Of a stretch of 64,000 bases of DNA, positions 52,901-62,845 are shown piece after piece. The position numbers were made by a program, and so were the translations under genes. Numbering within the stretch: the stretch's first letter is position 1; each line of letters starts with the position of its first letter. The stretch lies in NCBI GenBank assembly GCA_948144175.1, contig CANXME010002066.1, forward strand, positions 372,001 to 436,000. Reading direction: 5' to 3'. The notes beneath the pieces are model-generated. The model saw only the letters and a program-made list of their open reading frames with translations, was not told the DNA's origin and did no database searches. Origin of the DNA: Closterium sp. NIES-65 (Eukaryota; Streptophyta; Zygnematophyceae; Desmidiales; Closteriaceae).

Positions 52901-54700
52901 AACACCCCCAGGCTCCGCACCCCTGGACACAGCACCCCAAGGCTCAGCACCCCCAGGCTCCGCACCCCTTGACTCAGCACCCCCAGGCTCCGCACCCTCA
53001 GGCTAAGCACCTCCAGACCCGGCACTCGCTGGCTCAGCACCTCTAGCAGCACTTGAGTCAACAGCTACCTCGCTAGGCTCGACTGCGTCTACCTGGGACA
53101 CACCTGACGAGGCAGGACCCTGAGGGGGGAGGGGTTCTATTGGGGGAGGACCTGGCGCAAGGAAGAGCGGTGGTGGGGGGAGGGGCGCAGTGCGATAGGG
53201 GAAGAGACGGTAGTAAGGCGCCGACTCGTCAAAGGTGACGTCTTGGAAGGACAGAACACGGCGCTAGGTGGGGTGGTAAAACTGCCACCCAGGCGCGTCA
53301 GGGGGGAAGCCAAGGAAGACGCAGGGAACAGCACGGGGGGATAGCTTGTCCGCAGACAAGTCGCGAACAAACGCCCGAGATCCCCAGACCCGAAACGCAG
53401 ACGCATCACGAACCTTCCCCGTCCACCGCAAGGTGGGGGAGGTCTCTGGCAAGGAGACCTGGGGCTGAAGGTTGATCTGATGCGCTGCGTACTGAACAGC
53501 AAACGACCACAGAAAATGGGGGGCAGCCGAATGCGTCATGGACGTACGAGCGACGTCCATGACCATGCCAATGCGGCGCTCAGCAATCCCATTTTGTTGT
53601 GAAGAGGCCGGAAGCGTGATGGTCTGGCGGATGCCCTGTGCTCGTCAGAAGGCTCCCAGACGGGCAGAGGAAATCTCCCCGCCTCTGTCAGAGTGCAGAC
53701 GCAGAATAGGAAAGTCCGAGCCGAAACTCTGTCTGAGCTGGAGACGAGCTGCGCAGATCCAGTCGATCAACACCTCAGTGACGTCACCCTTGCTGCGCAA
53801 GGGGAAGATTGTGGTGTAACGCGAGTAGTCGTCAACCACCAACAGGAAGTAACGCTCGTGTCCCTGGCCACGGACGCGGGCGGGGCCCCACATGTCTATG
53901 TGAAAAGTCTGCAGCGGAGCCTCTGTCGGAGGAAACTCGGAGAAGTGAGGGGCGGCGCGCTATCGCCCCTTGACACAGGGGACGCAGGTAGGGGCAAGCC
54001 CCAGAGGTAGGGGAGGGAGAGACCGGGGGAGACCAGAGACAAGGACACGGGAGGCCATGCCTCAGAGACGAGGCAGGGAGGGGTGACCAAGGCGATGGTG
54101 CCAAAGGAGAGTCTGGTAGGACAGGAGACGACACGAGTAGGGAGCAGACTCAGGACCAGAGGACGCTGCAGCAAACACCTGACGCGACGCAGCTACTTGA
54201 CCAGACTCAGCAGCCGGACGAGACTCAGTAGTAAGAGTGTACAAGCTCGACCCCGGCCGATGGGTGAACGTGGCCAAGTGTCGGCTTGTCCGAGCACACG
54301 TGCAGTGGGTCACCCGCTGACTCACAGGAGTGAACTGGTCAACCCCCCTATCCTGTAGATCAGCTCCACTCACCAAGTTCATAGAGAACGAGGGGAGGTA
54401 GAGACCTGACAGGGTGCCAGAGGGGGCTGCTAGGCACAATAAGACAGTGGAGAAGCTAGCAAGGACAGGACCCCCAGAGGGGTCCACCAGGGGTCCGCCG
54501 GTAGTGTTACCGTCCCAGCCGCGCAGTTTCTCGCCTGGAAAAGCTCCCGTCGCATGCGCCCAACCACCCCCGTGTTATATATACCCCAAAATCCTTGTAT
54601 AGAGGAAAGAAGTTTGGTTTGGTGGAGTCGGCAGTACCGGCTGACTACGTGGTAGATGGGAGATAACGGATGCACCAGGGGCTCTTTCGGGCTGTTCACC
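50000..54700 (-). mobile_element. Ty1/copia retrotransposon relic, broken
   Basis: Fossil element on the minus strand. Parts in order from high to low coordinates: gag-pre-integrase (about 54490-54060), integrase (about 53890-53260), a Gly/Ala-rich linker (about 52930-52000), reverse transcriptase (about 51900-50900) and RNase H (about 50800-50223). The largest surviving open stretch is 51500-50223. No gag and no pair of LTRs were recognised; outer limits are approximate. Broken, with about five or more interruptions, so clearly older than the Ty3 copy at 56713. Confidence 0.88.
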
Positions 54701-56175
54701 AGCACCTGTGAAGGAAAAAACCACGGGATAACGACGGGATCAGGAAGGTGGGTCTTGCCTTCCTGATCTCGTCAATTAGAGTTTGTTTACCTCCGTCAGC
54801 CTAATCAGCCCGTGAAAAAGGCGCCGAGCCTCACCTACCGTCCAAACCAACAATCAACCAAGGTGTCTGGCGAACGCCCCCATTTGTCAACCAAAACGAA
54901 CTGCTCGACGGCATACGGAAGCGGGGACGCAACTTCGTCCCCAGGCAAAGTTCCATCCCCAATCCATGCCAAGCACAGCGATGGCACAGCCGTCGCATTG
55001 CCGTTAAGAGGGGTTCGGGGGGGAAGGTGGGGATGGAGGTTCTCGATGCGGTTGCGAGATTTCGCAACCGCAGGCGCAGAAATTTCTTGAACGGCATTAC
55101 GGCCAAACCTCGGAGGTGGGTTCCGCCTCCGTTTCCATATGGGGTCGCGCTGCTGAGGCCAACTTTTTCATTTCAAATTATGGCCTTGTTCGGTAGTCTG
55201 CCTAGTCTGACTGCAGATGGCTCAGGGCAGGTTCTCCAGTTCGAATGTGTAAATGCTTAAGGCCCACAAACTCGTTAGTGGAACACCGAACCTAACAAGT
55301 TAGAGTTTGCTACCTAACGCCTCAACTTGCTAGTGTGAGTGTGATGGGACTGGCCGTGACGAAGCTGCGAGAGAATTTTCATTCCCTGGCAAAAACAAGT
55401 TCGAGTCCACTTCGGGGCCCCCCCTGTAATGGGCCATCACCAGCACGAGTGACAGCTCGGATGTAGGGCGGTTTTCCCAAGGGGTGAAGTTACCTCGCTA
55501 TTGTCGCGCAAGCTCACGAAATCATACGCGAAGGTGCCTTCAGTGCGAGTTGAGGCCCGAGGCTAGGAAGCCTCACGAAGGGTTCGCCAGTGCGAGTGGG
55601 CCCACTCTCACTGGGTGCCTACCGAACAAGGCCTACGATTTGCTGGCGAACAGCACCGATATTTCTGCACCACAGCAGCTCCCCGTAAGCCCTGTTGGAG
55701 AATCAAGTTTCTGCCGCCCCAGCCCTTTGCACACAAGGAGCAGCAAAGGGGGAATGTCGGCAACGGATTGAAGCCTTCGCAAACAAATCAGAAAGTTTCT
55801 CAACCAATAAGGTTGGAGTCGAATTCTCGATACAGTTCGGAATTGTTTTCAAGAAGAAGTGTCAACAGTTTCTACAGGTTTCTACCAAACAACATCAGCT
55901 ATGACGGAGAATTCAAGAGCTTTCTTATTCATGCACCTCATGTGGCTCTCAAGTCACTCAAGGTTCATGAAATCTGAATTGTGCCTAAGTTTTCCAGGAA
56001 GTTGCCTTGTCTAGCAGCCTAGTTTGAGCTATCAATCTACATGATGGTAATGCTTAATAAGTTGTGCCTTAGTGGGCTTGTACAATCTTGAGCATAGTGT
56101 AAGTTTTCTCTCATCAAGCGAAGTCCAGCAGCTCTGTTGAGCCTTCCAGTCATCAGAGCTACTCTGTTTTACAAG
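54701..56175. other. No gene recognised
   Basis: Short frames only. A small minus-strand frame (55106-54831, 91 codons, start MAVMPFKKFLRLRLRN) has no family I recognise. Confidence 0.4.
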
Positions 56176-56712
56176 TAGCCTGTAAGGAATTTTTCGGATT
56201 CCTTACTGGGTCACACTATACGCGTACACTTCTGCGTCATTACGAGCCCCCGCAGTCACCAGCTGTCGCTCGGCCAACGCTTGCGCCGACAACACGCCCT
56301 GTGGCAGAGCCCACGCTGGAGCCCTGGAAAATTCTGAGCCACCGCGTGGATGTGACCGCCACCGGCCGCTCCGTGAAATTCCTGCTTCGCTGGAAGGACC
56401 GCACGAGCGAGGATGACACTTATGTCCCCGCTGACTCGCTCCTGGGACATCCGATTGTGGATGCTTACCTGGCCCGCCGGGGTGTCTCCGACATTCACCA
56501 CCTTTCTTAAAGGGGGGGGTAGTGTAAGGATTTTTTCGGATTCCTTACTGGGTCACACTGTACGCGTACAAACCTGACTTTTCGGAAAACCAGGCTCGGT
56601 CCGACGATCTCGCCTTCCGAACCACTATCGCGTCGCTTTCGGGTTTCCCAACCCCGAACCTGCACCCAGCCATCTTGCGACCCCACAACCTAGGCCCAGC
56701 TAGCTTAGCTAT

Positions 56713-57043
56713 TGTAAGGAAAATCACTTTTCCTTACTTCGCGACCCTGCTCAGCGCGTACATCACTGTAGCACCTCAGTCAGCACCGTTACCACTCGCG
56801 ACCATCGCATCATTCATCATCCCGCCTTTTTCGCACATCGCATCCCGACCTCACGGCTCGGCTGGTAACCCGCGCTCCGGGCCTACGCTTCGACACTTTC
56901 CCAACCTCAGTCCCAGGCTCGTCGCGCGACCATTACCGTTACCACTTTAGTTTCGCTATATAATGTTCGCTCATGCCTTCGCTCAATGTACTCTTGCTTC
57001 GATAGTGCAATTCTCGTTCGTTCACTCAATTGCACTCGTAACA
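56713..57043 (+). repeat. 5' LTR of the young Ty3 element
   Basis: 331 bp, TGTAAGG...TAACA, contains a TATA-like tatataat. Confidence 0.92.
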
Positions 57044-57225
57044 CTTGGTATTCAGAGCCTACGATCTCATCTCGGACCGCATCCACACCTTCGCTTCCCA
57101 CTATCTCAATTTTTGGGGGGGGTAGACGACTCTCAGCGTCACAGCACCGCCGCTCGTAGTGCTCTCTCGAAAGCACGCACGGCCACGACCGAGGCTCTCG
57201 CTGAGCTTGCCCGACACCTCCCGCC

Positions 57226-58404
57226 ATGGCCGATTTCAATCTCGCCACACTGACGCAGGAGCAACTCGATCGTCTCGTGCGACAGGTGGAGGAGTCAGCA
57301 CTCGAAATCGCGACACTCACGGCGGAGCGTGACTCCGCCCGTCAACAGTCAACGATGAATGCACCGACGACATCCCACGCACCAACGAATGTTTCTGCAC
57401 ATTTGGAAGAACCGATTGTCATCTCATCCGGCACACCGACACAAAACAACAGCATGGGACAGCGCTCAGGCGCAGCCAGTGACGGCGCAGCCCAACCGAT
57501 GCCCGGCATGGGAGGAAACAGGAGCACATCAAGCCCACGGGAGCACCGAGAAGCCCGTCGGCACGTGGAGTTTGCGGCGACAAGTGGCGAAAACGCCATG
57601 ATGGCCCCAATGCCACTCAAACCGCAACGACCACCCTGCTTCGACCCAAGCCAACGCGGCGGCCCGACAGTTCAGTCGTGGGTCTTCACGATGAACGTGT
57701 TTTTCGACGCCAATTACGTCGAGTCGGACGCCGCCAAGATCCGGTATGCGGTTTCATTACTCAGGGGCCCCGCCATGGACTGGTGGCGAGTCATCGTGAC
57801 GTCGCCACGCGCCTACGAGCCACCGTCGCACGAGGAAGGGCCCTCGGGTCCAGCTGTTACCTGGACTTCATTCTGCGAAACCGCCCAATACAGCACGTGG
57901 GATGCGTGGTGCGCAGGGCTTCGGGCGCGTTTCGAGCCGATCGCGGCTTCGATTTCAGCGCGTCAGAAACTACGCACTTGGCGCCAGCTCGGGTCGGTCC
58001 AAGACTACACCAGCGGTTTTCTCGCACTTTGCGAACAGGTCGGCTACATGCACGAGGCGGAGCGGGTGGACCGTTACGTCGGAGGGCTGAAGCCGGACAT
58101 ATCGCACGAGATAATGCTACGCGGGCTATCGAATTTCAACGAAATCCTCGCGCTCGCCGAGAAAATCGACATCCTACGCCGACCGAGACCGGGGTCCTAT
58201 TTCGGACATCGTCCTCGGGGACCGATCGAGCACGCCACTGTACACGCCGTCACAACGAATGCAGCTGCCACGCCATTTAGAGGGCGCTGCTTTGCTTGCA
58301 ACCGGCCGGGCCATCGCAAGAGCGAATGTCCAGAGGAGCTGAGGCGTCGAGGAGCAGAGCAGGGGAGGGAGTCTCAGAGGCAGGGAAACGCCAGCAGTCA
58401 GTAG
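57226..58404 (+). CDS. gag: Ty3 gag
   Basis: 392-codon frame with a capsid-type middle region and a C-terminal CCHC zinc knuckle. Overlaps the pol frame by about 109 nt. Fossil element part; see the element entry. Confidence 0.9.
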   Translation: MADFNLATLTQEQLDRLVRQVEESALEIATLTAERDSARQQSTMNAPTTSHAPTNVSAHLEEPIVISSGTPTQNNSMGQRSGAASDGAAQPMPGMGGNRSTSSPREHREARRHVEFAATSGENAMMAPMPLKPQRPPCFDPSQRGGPTVQSWVFTMNVFFDANYVESDAAKIRYAVSLLRGPAMDWWRVIVTSPRAYEPPSHEEGPSGPAVTWTSFCETAQYSTWDAWCAGLRARFEPIAASISARQKLRTWRQLGSVQDYTSGFLALCEQVGYMHEAERVDRYVGGLKPDISHEIMLRGLSNFNEILALAEKIDILRRPRPGSYFGHRPRGPIEHATVHAVTTNAAATPFRGRCFACNRPGHRKSECPEELRRRGAEQGRESQRQGNASSQ

Positions 58405-61400
58405 AAATCGGGCCAACTACTGACGAGACTGCCTGCTCGCCCAACCACACCGACCCTCACCGAGTCACAGTACCGATTCACGCTATCGATCGGGCTCGGA
58501 TGAATAAGGAGGGTACAGCGACGGATTGCCCGGTACTGATCTACGGGAAAATACAGGGAGCAGCAGTAAAAATCTTTATCGACGGAGGAGCAAGTCACAG
58601 TTTAGTTAATACTGCAACCGCACGGAGACTACAGTTAACACTTAACCGATGTTTACCTGAGATAGACGCACGTTTAGTTGACGGCACGCCCTTGGCCATA
58701 CGAGAAAAAGTGGAGCGAGTAAAAGTCCGCTGCGGGGGGAACTTCGGCTTTACACAGGAAATGCTCGCAACGACGCTGGATGGGCACGATATTTTACTGG
58801 GACGTGATTGGCTGCGACGGTACAACCCACGGATCGACTGGACGACGGGAAGCTGCACAGTGCGAAGTAGTGGTAACTGGGTCGTTCTACCTCGCTGGCA
58901 GCCACCCGAAGCTTCAACAGTCCAGGTCAATGCCATCACGATGAAACGAGCTGTCGCTGCTGGAGCTGACGTGTACGCAGTAGATATCGCAATCGTAGAA
59001 AAAGACGAGCAACAGAGTGATTTAGGGAAACTGCTAGCAGCCGTACCGACCGAATTACAGGCACTACTGAAACGGTTCCCGGGGATATTTCCAGACGATT
59101 TACCACAGGGACTGCCACCTCAGCGGGCGCACGACCATAGGATTGAGTTAGAACCAGGGGCACAGCCAACAGTACAGCGGCAATTTCGACTGACACAGCC
59201 CGAGCTCGACGAGTTAAGGAAGCAGTTAGATTACCTGTTAGAGAAGCAGTTTATTCGACCGAGCTCGTCACCGTTCGCCGCACCGATACTGTTCACACCG
59301 AAAAAGGACGGAGGTTTTCGCATGTGCATCGACTACCGAGCGCTTAATAGGGTAACAATCAAGTCACGATACCCCATCCCCCGCGCTGACGAACTGATCG
59401 ACCAACTGCGAACAGCGCGAGTCTTCTCGAAAATAGATTTACGGGGAGGTTACCATCAGATTCGGGTCGAACCATCAGACTGCGCCAAAACAGCATTTAG
59501 GACTAGGTACGGGTCGTTCGAGTATACAGTGATGCCTTTCGGGCTGACGAACGCGCCTGCAACTTTTCAGATGACCATGAACGAGGCGTTTAGACCACTT
59601 TTAGATAAATGCGTGATAGTTTACCTGGACGATATTTTAGTTTACAGCCGGGATAAGCAGCAGCACTTAGCAGATCTTGAAGCAGTTTTTAAGGTTTTAG
59701 AGGAACATCGACTACTCACTAAGGGCTCCAAGTGCGAGTTTTTTAAGGACAGGTTAGAGTTTTTGGGTCATGTCATTTCGGAGGCTGGGGTTGAGATTGA
59801 CCCAAAGAAGCTGGATACGGTAAAAGCGTGGCGGCCCCCGACGAACATCACGGAACTGCAGAGTTTTTTAGGTTTTGTTAATTACGTGCGTAGGTTTGTG
59901 CCCGACATGGCACGCTTAACAGCCCCGCTCACTGATTTACTGCGTAAGGGGGTCGCTTTTACGTGGGGGGAGAAAGAGCATGCTGCCTTCTCTGCCCTGA
60001 AAAATGTTCTCTGTTCACCACCCGTTCTACGCATCGTAGATCCCCACCGACCGTTCGAAGTGGTTACCGACGCGAGTGACATCGCCATTGGAGCTGTACT
60101 GTTACAGGACTTCGGCGACGGTCTCCAACCCATCGCCTACGAATCACGCAAGCTACACCCGCCTGAACGAAACTACCCGATACACGATCGCGAAATGCTC
60201 GCGATCGTGCACGCCTTCAAAGTGTGGCGCTGCTACTTGACCGGCGCCGACGTGACAGTACGGACAGACCACAGATCTCTACAGTACCTCCGCGCACAGC
60301 CCCATCTCAACCCACGACAGATTCGATGGCTCGACTTCCTCGAGTCGAACTTTCATTATACGGTCACCTACAAAAAAGGAGCTTCGAACATCGCCGACGC
60401 ACTGACCCGCCCCACTGCCCAAATCCACGCGATACTACTCGCCCAGACTAGCCCACTGCTAACAGGCCTATTTACCCACGGATATCAAACAGACCCGTTC
60501 TTCACAGGAGGCAACTCACAGCAATTCGCAGCGGCAAAAGGAGTCTATTACGTAAAAACTGGAACCGACCGCATCTGGGTACCGGGTTACACGCTACTGC
60601 GGGAACTACTGCTACAGGAAGCACACGACGGAGTTACCTCAGGACATTTCGGGGTAGAGAAAACACGGCAGCAGCTGCAGCGGTACTACTACTGGCCGGA
60701 AATGTTGACCGATGTGCAACGACACGTGGCATCGTGTCCCACTTGCCAGCTCATGAAGTCAAGCAGGAAGCGGCCAGCTGGGCAATTACAACCCATCCCG
60801 CCTCCAGAGCGTGCTTGGCAGCAGGTGACGATGGACTTCGTCACGGGGTTACCAGCTGGGGCGAGTGGGAACGACGCGATCCTGGTCGTCGTCGATCGAC
60901 TAACGAAGATGGCTCATTTCGCAGCGTGCAGGAAATCCATCACAGCCGAAGAAACCGCCCGACTCTTCATCTCCACCGTCGTTCGACTGCACGGGATACC
61001 CGCGTCGATCATCAGCGACAGGGACACGAAATTTACCAGCAACTTCTGGCGGAACCTGTGGCAGCAGTTCGGCACACGCTTACAGTTCAGTTCATCCTAT
61101 CACCCCGAAACCGACGGACAGACGGAGCGGACCAATCAGACCATGGAGCAGCTGATTCGGGCCACGTGCGACGATCCGAATACGTGGGAACAGCAGCTGC
61201 CACTCATCGAGTTCGCGTACAACAATGCGCCATCAGCCACGACACAACAATCGCCGTTTTACTTGAATTACGGACAGGACCCTACAGTACCCATGACACC
61301 AAATCCCGACAACCCCGTCCCACGAGCACAACAGTTCGCCGAGATTCTGCAAGCAGCACGAACCAGGGCAGCCGAAGCAATAAAAAAATCAAACATCATC

Positions 61401-61892
61401 GCTAAACGCAACGCCGATCGCCACCGCAGACCCGTTACTTACCAGCCCGACGACCTTGTTTTACTCGACACTCAGAACCTCCGCCTGCCCATCACTCCAA
61501 AACTTCGCCCCCGATACTGCGGGCCATTTCGAATCAGCCACATGGTTACACCAGTCACCGCGCACCTCCTCCTCCCTGCTGACTGGTACGTCAGCCCATC
61601 GTTCCACGTCAGCTTACTTCGCCCTTACGTGCCTTCCACCAGCCAACTCCCACGACATCGACCCTCCAGCATGACACGACCGCCAACCGAACCCGTCATC
61701 ACCCCCGAAAAAATCCTGAGCCACAGAGTTCGTGACCCTCGAGGAGCTCGAAAAGTGGAGTTCCTGATCCGTTGGAAAGATCGCACCCCAACCGAAGACA
61801 ACTGGGTTCCACTGGATAAACTTGAAAACCACCCAGTCGTCACGGACTATCTGCGCAGCCGCAATTTCAGAGACATCCACGCGCTTTCGTAA
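58296..61892 (+). CDS. pol: Ty3 pol: protease, reverse transcriptase, RNase H, integrase, chromodomain
   Basis: 1,198-codon frame with domains in Ty3/gypsy order and a terminal chromodomain, which marks it as a chromovirus. Chromodomains of this group direct insertion towards particular chromatin. Fossil element part; see the element entry. Confidence 0.93.
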   Translation: MQPAGPSQERMSRGAEASRSRAGEGVSEAGKRQQSVEIGPTTDETACSPNHTDPHRVTVPIHAIDRARMNKEGTATDCPVLIYGKIQGAAVKIFIDGGASHSLVNTATARRLQLTLNRCLPEIDARLVDGTPLAIREKVERVKVRCGGNFGFTQEMLATTLDGHDILLGRDWLRRYNPRIDWTTGSCTVRSSGNWVVLPRWQPPEASTVQVNAITMKRAVAAGADVYAVDIAIVEKDEQQSDLGKLLAAVPTELQALLKRFPGIFPDDLPQGLPPQRAHDHRIELEPGAQPTVQRQFRLTQPELDELRKQLDYLLEKQFIRPSSSPFAAPILFTPKKDGGFRMCIDYRALNRVTIKSRYPIPRADELIDQLRTARVFSKIDLRGGYHQIRVEPSDCAKTAFRTRYGSFEYTVMPFGLTNAPATFQMTMNEAFRPLLDKCVIVYLDDILVYSRDKQQHLADLEAVFKVLEEHRLLTKGSKCEFFKDRLEFLGHVISEAGVEIDPKKLDTVKAWRPPTNITELQSFLGFVNYVRRFVPDMARLTAPLTDLLRKGVAFTWGEKEHAAFSALKNVLCSPPVLRIVDPHRPFEVVTDASDIAIGAVLLQDFGDGLQPIAYESRKLHPPERNYPIHDREMLAIVHAFKVWRCYLTGADVTVRTDHRSLQYLRAQPHLNPRQIRWLDFLESNFHYTVTYKKGASNIADALTRPTAQIHAILLAQTSPLLTGLFTHGYQTDPFFTGGNSQQFAAAKGVYYVKTGTDRIWVPGYTLLRELLLQEAHDGVTSGHFGVEKTRQQLQRYYYWPEMLTDVQRHVASCPTCQLMKSSRKRPAGQLQPIPPPERAWQQVTMDFVTGLPAGASGNDAILVVVDRLTKMAHFAACRKSITAEETARLFISTVVRLHGIPASIISDRDTKFTSNFWRNLWQQFGTRLQFSSSYHPETDGQTERTNQTMEQLIRATCDDPNTWEQQLPLIEFAYNNAPSATTQQSPFYLNYGQDPTVPMTPNPDNPVPRAQQFAEILQAARTRAAEAIKKSNIIAKRNADRHRRPVTYQPDDLVLLDTQNLRLPITPKLRPRYCGPFRISHMVTPVTAHLLLPADWYVSPSFHVSLLRPYVPSTSQLPRHRPSSMTRPPTEPVITPEKILSHRVRDPRGARKVEFLIRWKDRTPTEDNWVPLDKLENHPVVTDYLRSRNFRDIHALS

Positions 61893-61921
61893 GGAGGACC
61901 TCCTTAGGGGGGGGGGGGTAG

Positions 61922-62252
61922 TGTAAGGAAAATCACTTTTCCTTACTTCGCGACCCTGCTCAGCGCGTACATCACTGTAGCACCTCAGTCAGCACCGTTA
62001 CCACTCGCGACCATCGCATCATTCATCATCCCGCCTTTTTCGCACATCGCATCCCGACCTCACGGCTCGGCTGGTAACCCGCGCTCCGGGCCTACGCTTC
62101 GACACTTTCCCAACCTCAGTCCCAGGCTCGTCGCGCGACCATTACCGTTACCACTTTAGTTTCGCTATATAATGTTCGCTCATGCCTTCGCTCAATGTAC
62201 TCTTGCTTCGATAGTGCAATTCTCGTTCGTTCACTCAATTGCACTCGTAACA
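61922..62252 (+). repeat. 3' LTR of the young Ty3 element
   Basis: 331 bp, same as 56713-57043 by eye. Confidence 0.92.
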
Positions 62253-62351
62253 GCTATATTAGTCTTAGGCCTTGTGCTGCTCAGTAGTTGTAATCACTTC
62301 CGCGATATTGCATTCTGCGCACTCCTCTTTCATACAACTCATAACATAGCC

Positions 62352-62845
62352 CCACCAGCAGCCACACCACAAGCGGAAAGCAGAGCATAAATTGCGCTAG
62401 CTGAATGCAAGGTCAAGTCATTGATCAGCTCGCCTCGCCATAGTTGTATTTGTCCGCAGTAGTCACCGACGTTGATCGTTGCGTCGAGCTTCACTTCGCT
62501 GAATGAACGCCTAATTGCGTAATTAGTTCTGTCGCCAGGTGCTGCTGCTTCCCTGGTGGAGCTTGACCATAAACCCTCGGGCGAGATGCTTCTCGCGATT
62601 GAGTCACGTTTCGTCCTGGCTCCCAGCAGCAGCACCATCTCAACCCCAGGATTACGGGATAGCGACTAGTGCGCGCTGTCGATTACACAAGGCAATCTAA
62701 GAGCACTAGGCGGTAGATTAATTTCGTTAGATTATTTTTTCTTTTTTTTTTTTCTTTTTTTTTCCAAACGGTAGTGCTGTAACTCTGCGGAAATGCGGTA
62801 AACAGGCATTGTGATATTGTGCATCGTAATCGATATTCTGACAGC
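62352..62845 (+). promoter_or_regulatory. Upstream region of gene D
   Basis: No gene. A long T-rich tract (about 62736-62763) precedes the start codon by about 80 bp. The Ty3 cluster ends only about 490 bp upstream of the gene D start. Confidence 0.45.

Larger units (their letters stand above)
56713..62252 (+). mobile_element. Ty3/gypsy chromovirus, looks whole, young
   Basis: 5.54 kb with two 331-bp LTRs that look identical by eye, TG...CA ends, and a 5-bp target duplication gctat (56708-56712 and 62253-62257). A primer site resembling that for initiator tRNA-Met follows the 5' LTR; a G-rich purine tract precedes the 3' LTR. gag and pol frames overlap in different frames, as this family commonly has. 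No breaks seen. Identical LTRs imply a very recent insertion. Confidence 0.93.
56181..62346 (+). mobile_element. Old Ty3 element relic, host of the nested younger Ty3
   Basis: Fossil. Starts TGTAAGG at 56181, keeps a C-terminal chromodomain remnant (about 56300-56510), and has a 3' LTR split into 56523-56712 and 62253-62346 by the younger element. A 5-bp target duplication (tagcc) flanks the whole, 56176-56180 and 62347-62351. Most of its interior is absent; broken. Confidence 0.82.

Noticed and set aside
52040-53060. Ser/Thr/Ala-rich plus-strand frame of 182 codons
   Set aside because: Opposite strand of the Gly/Ala-rich linker of the copia relic.
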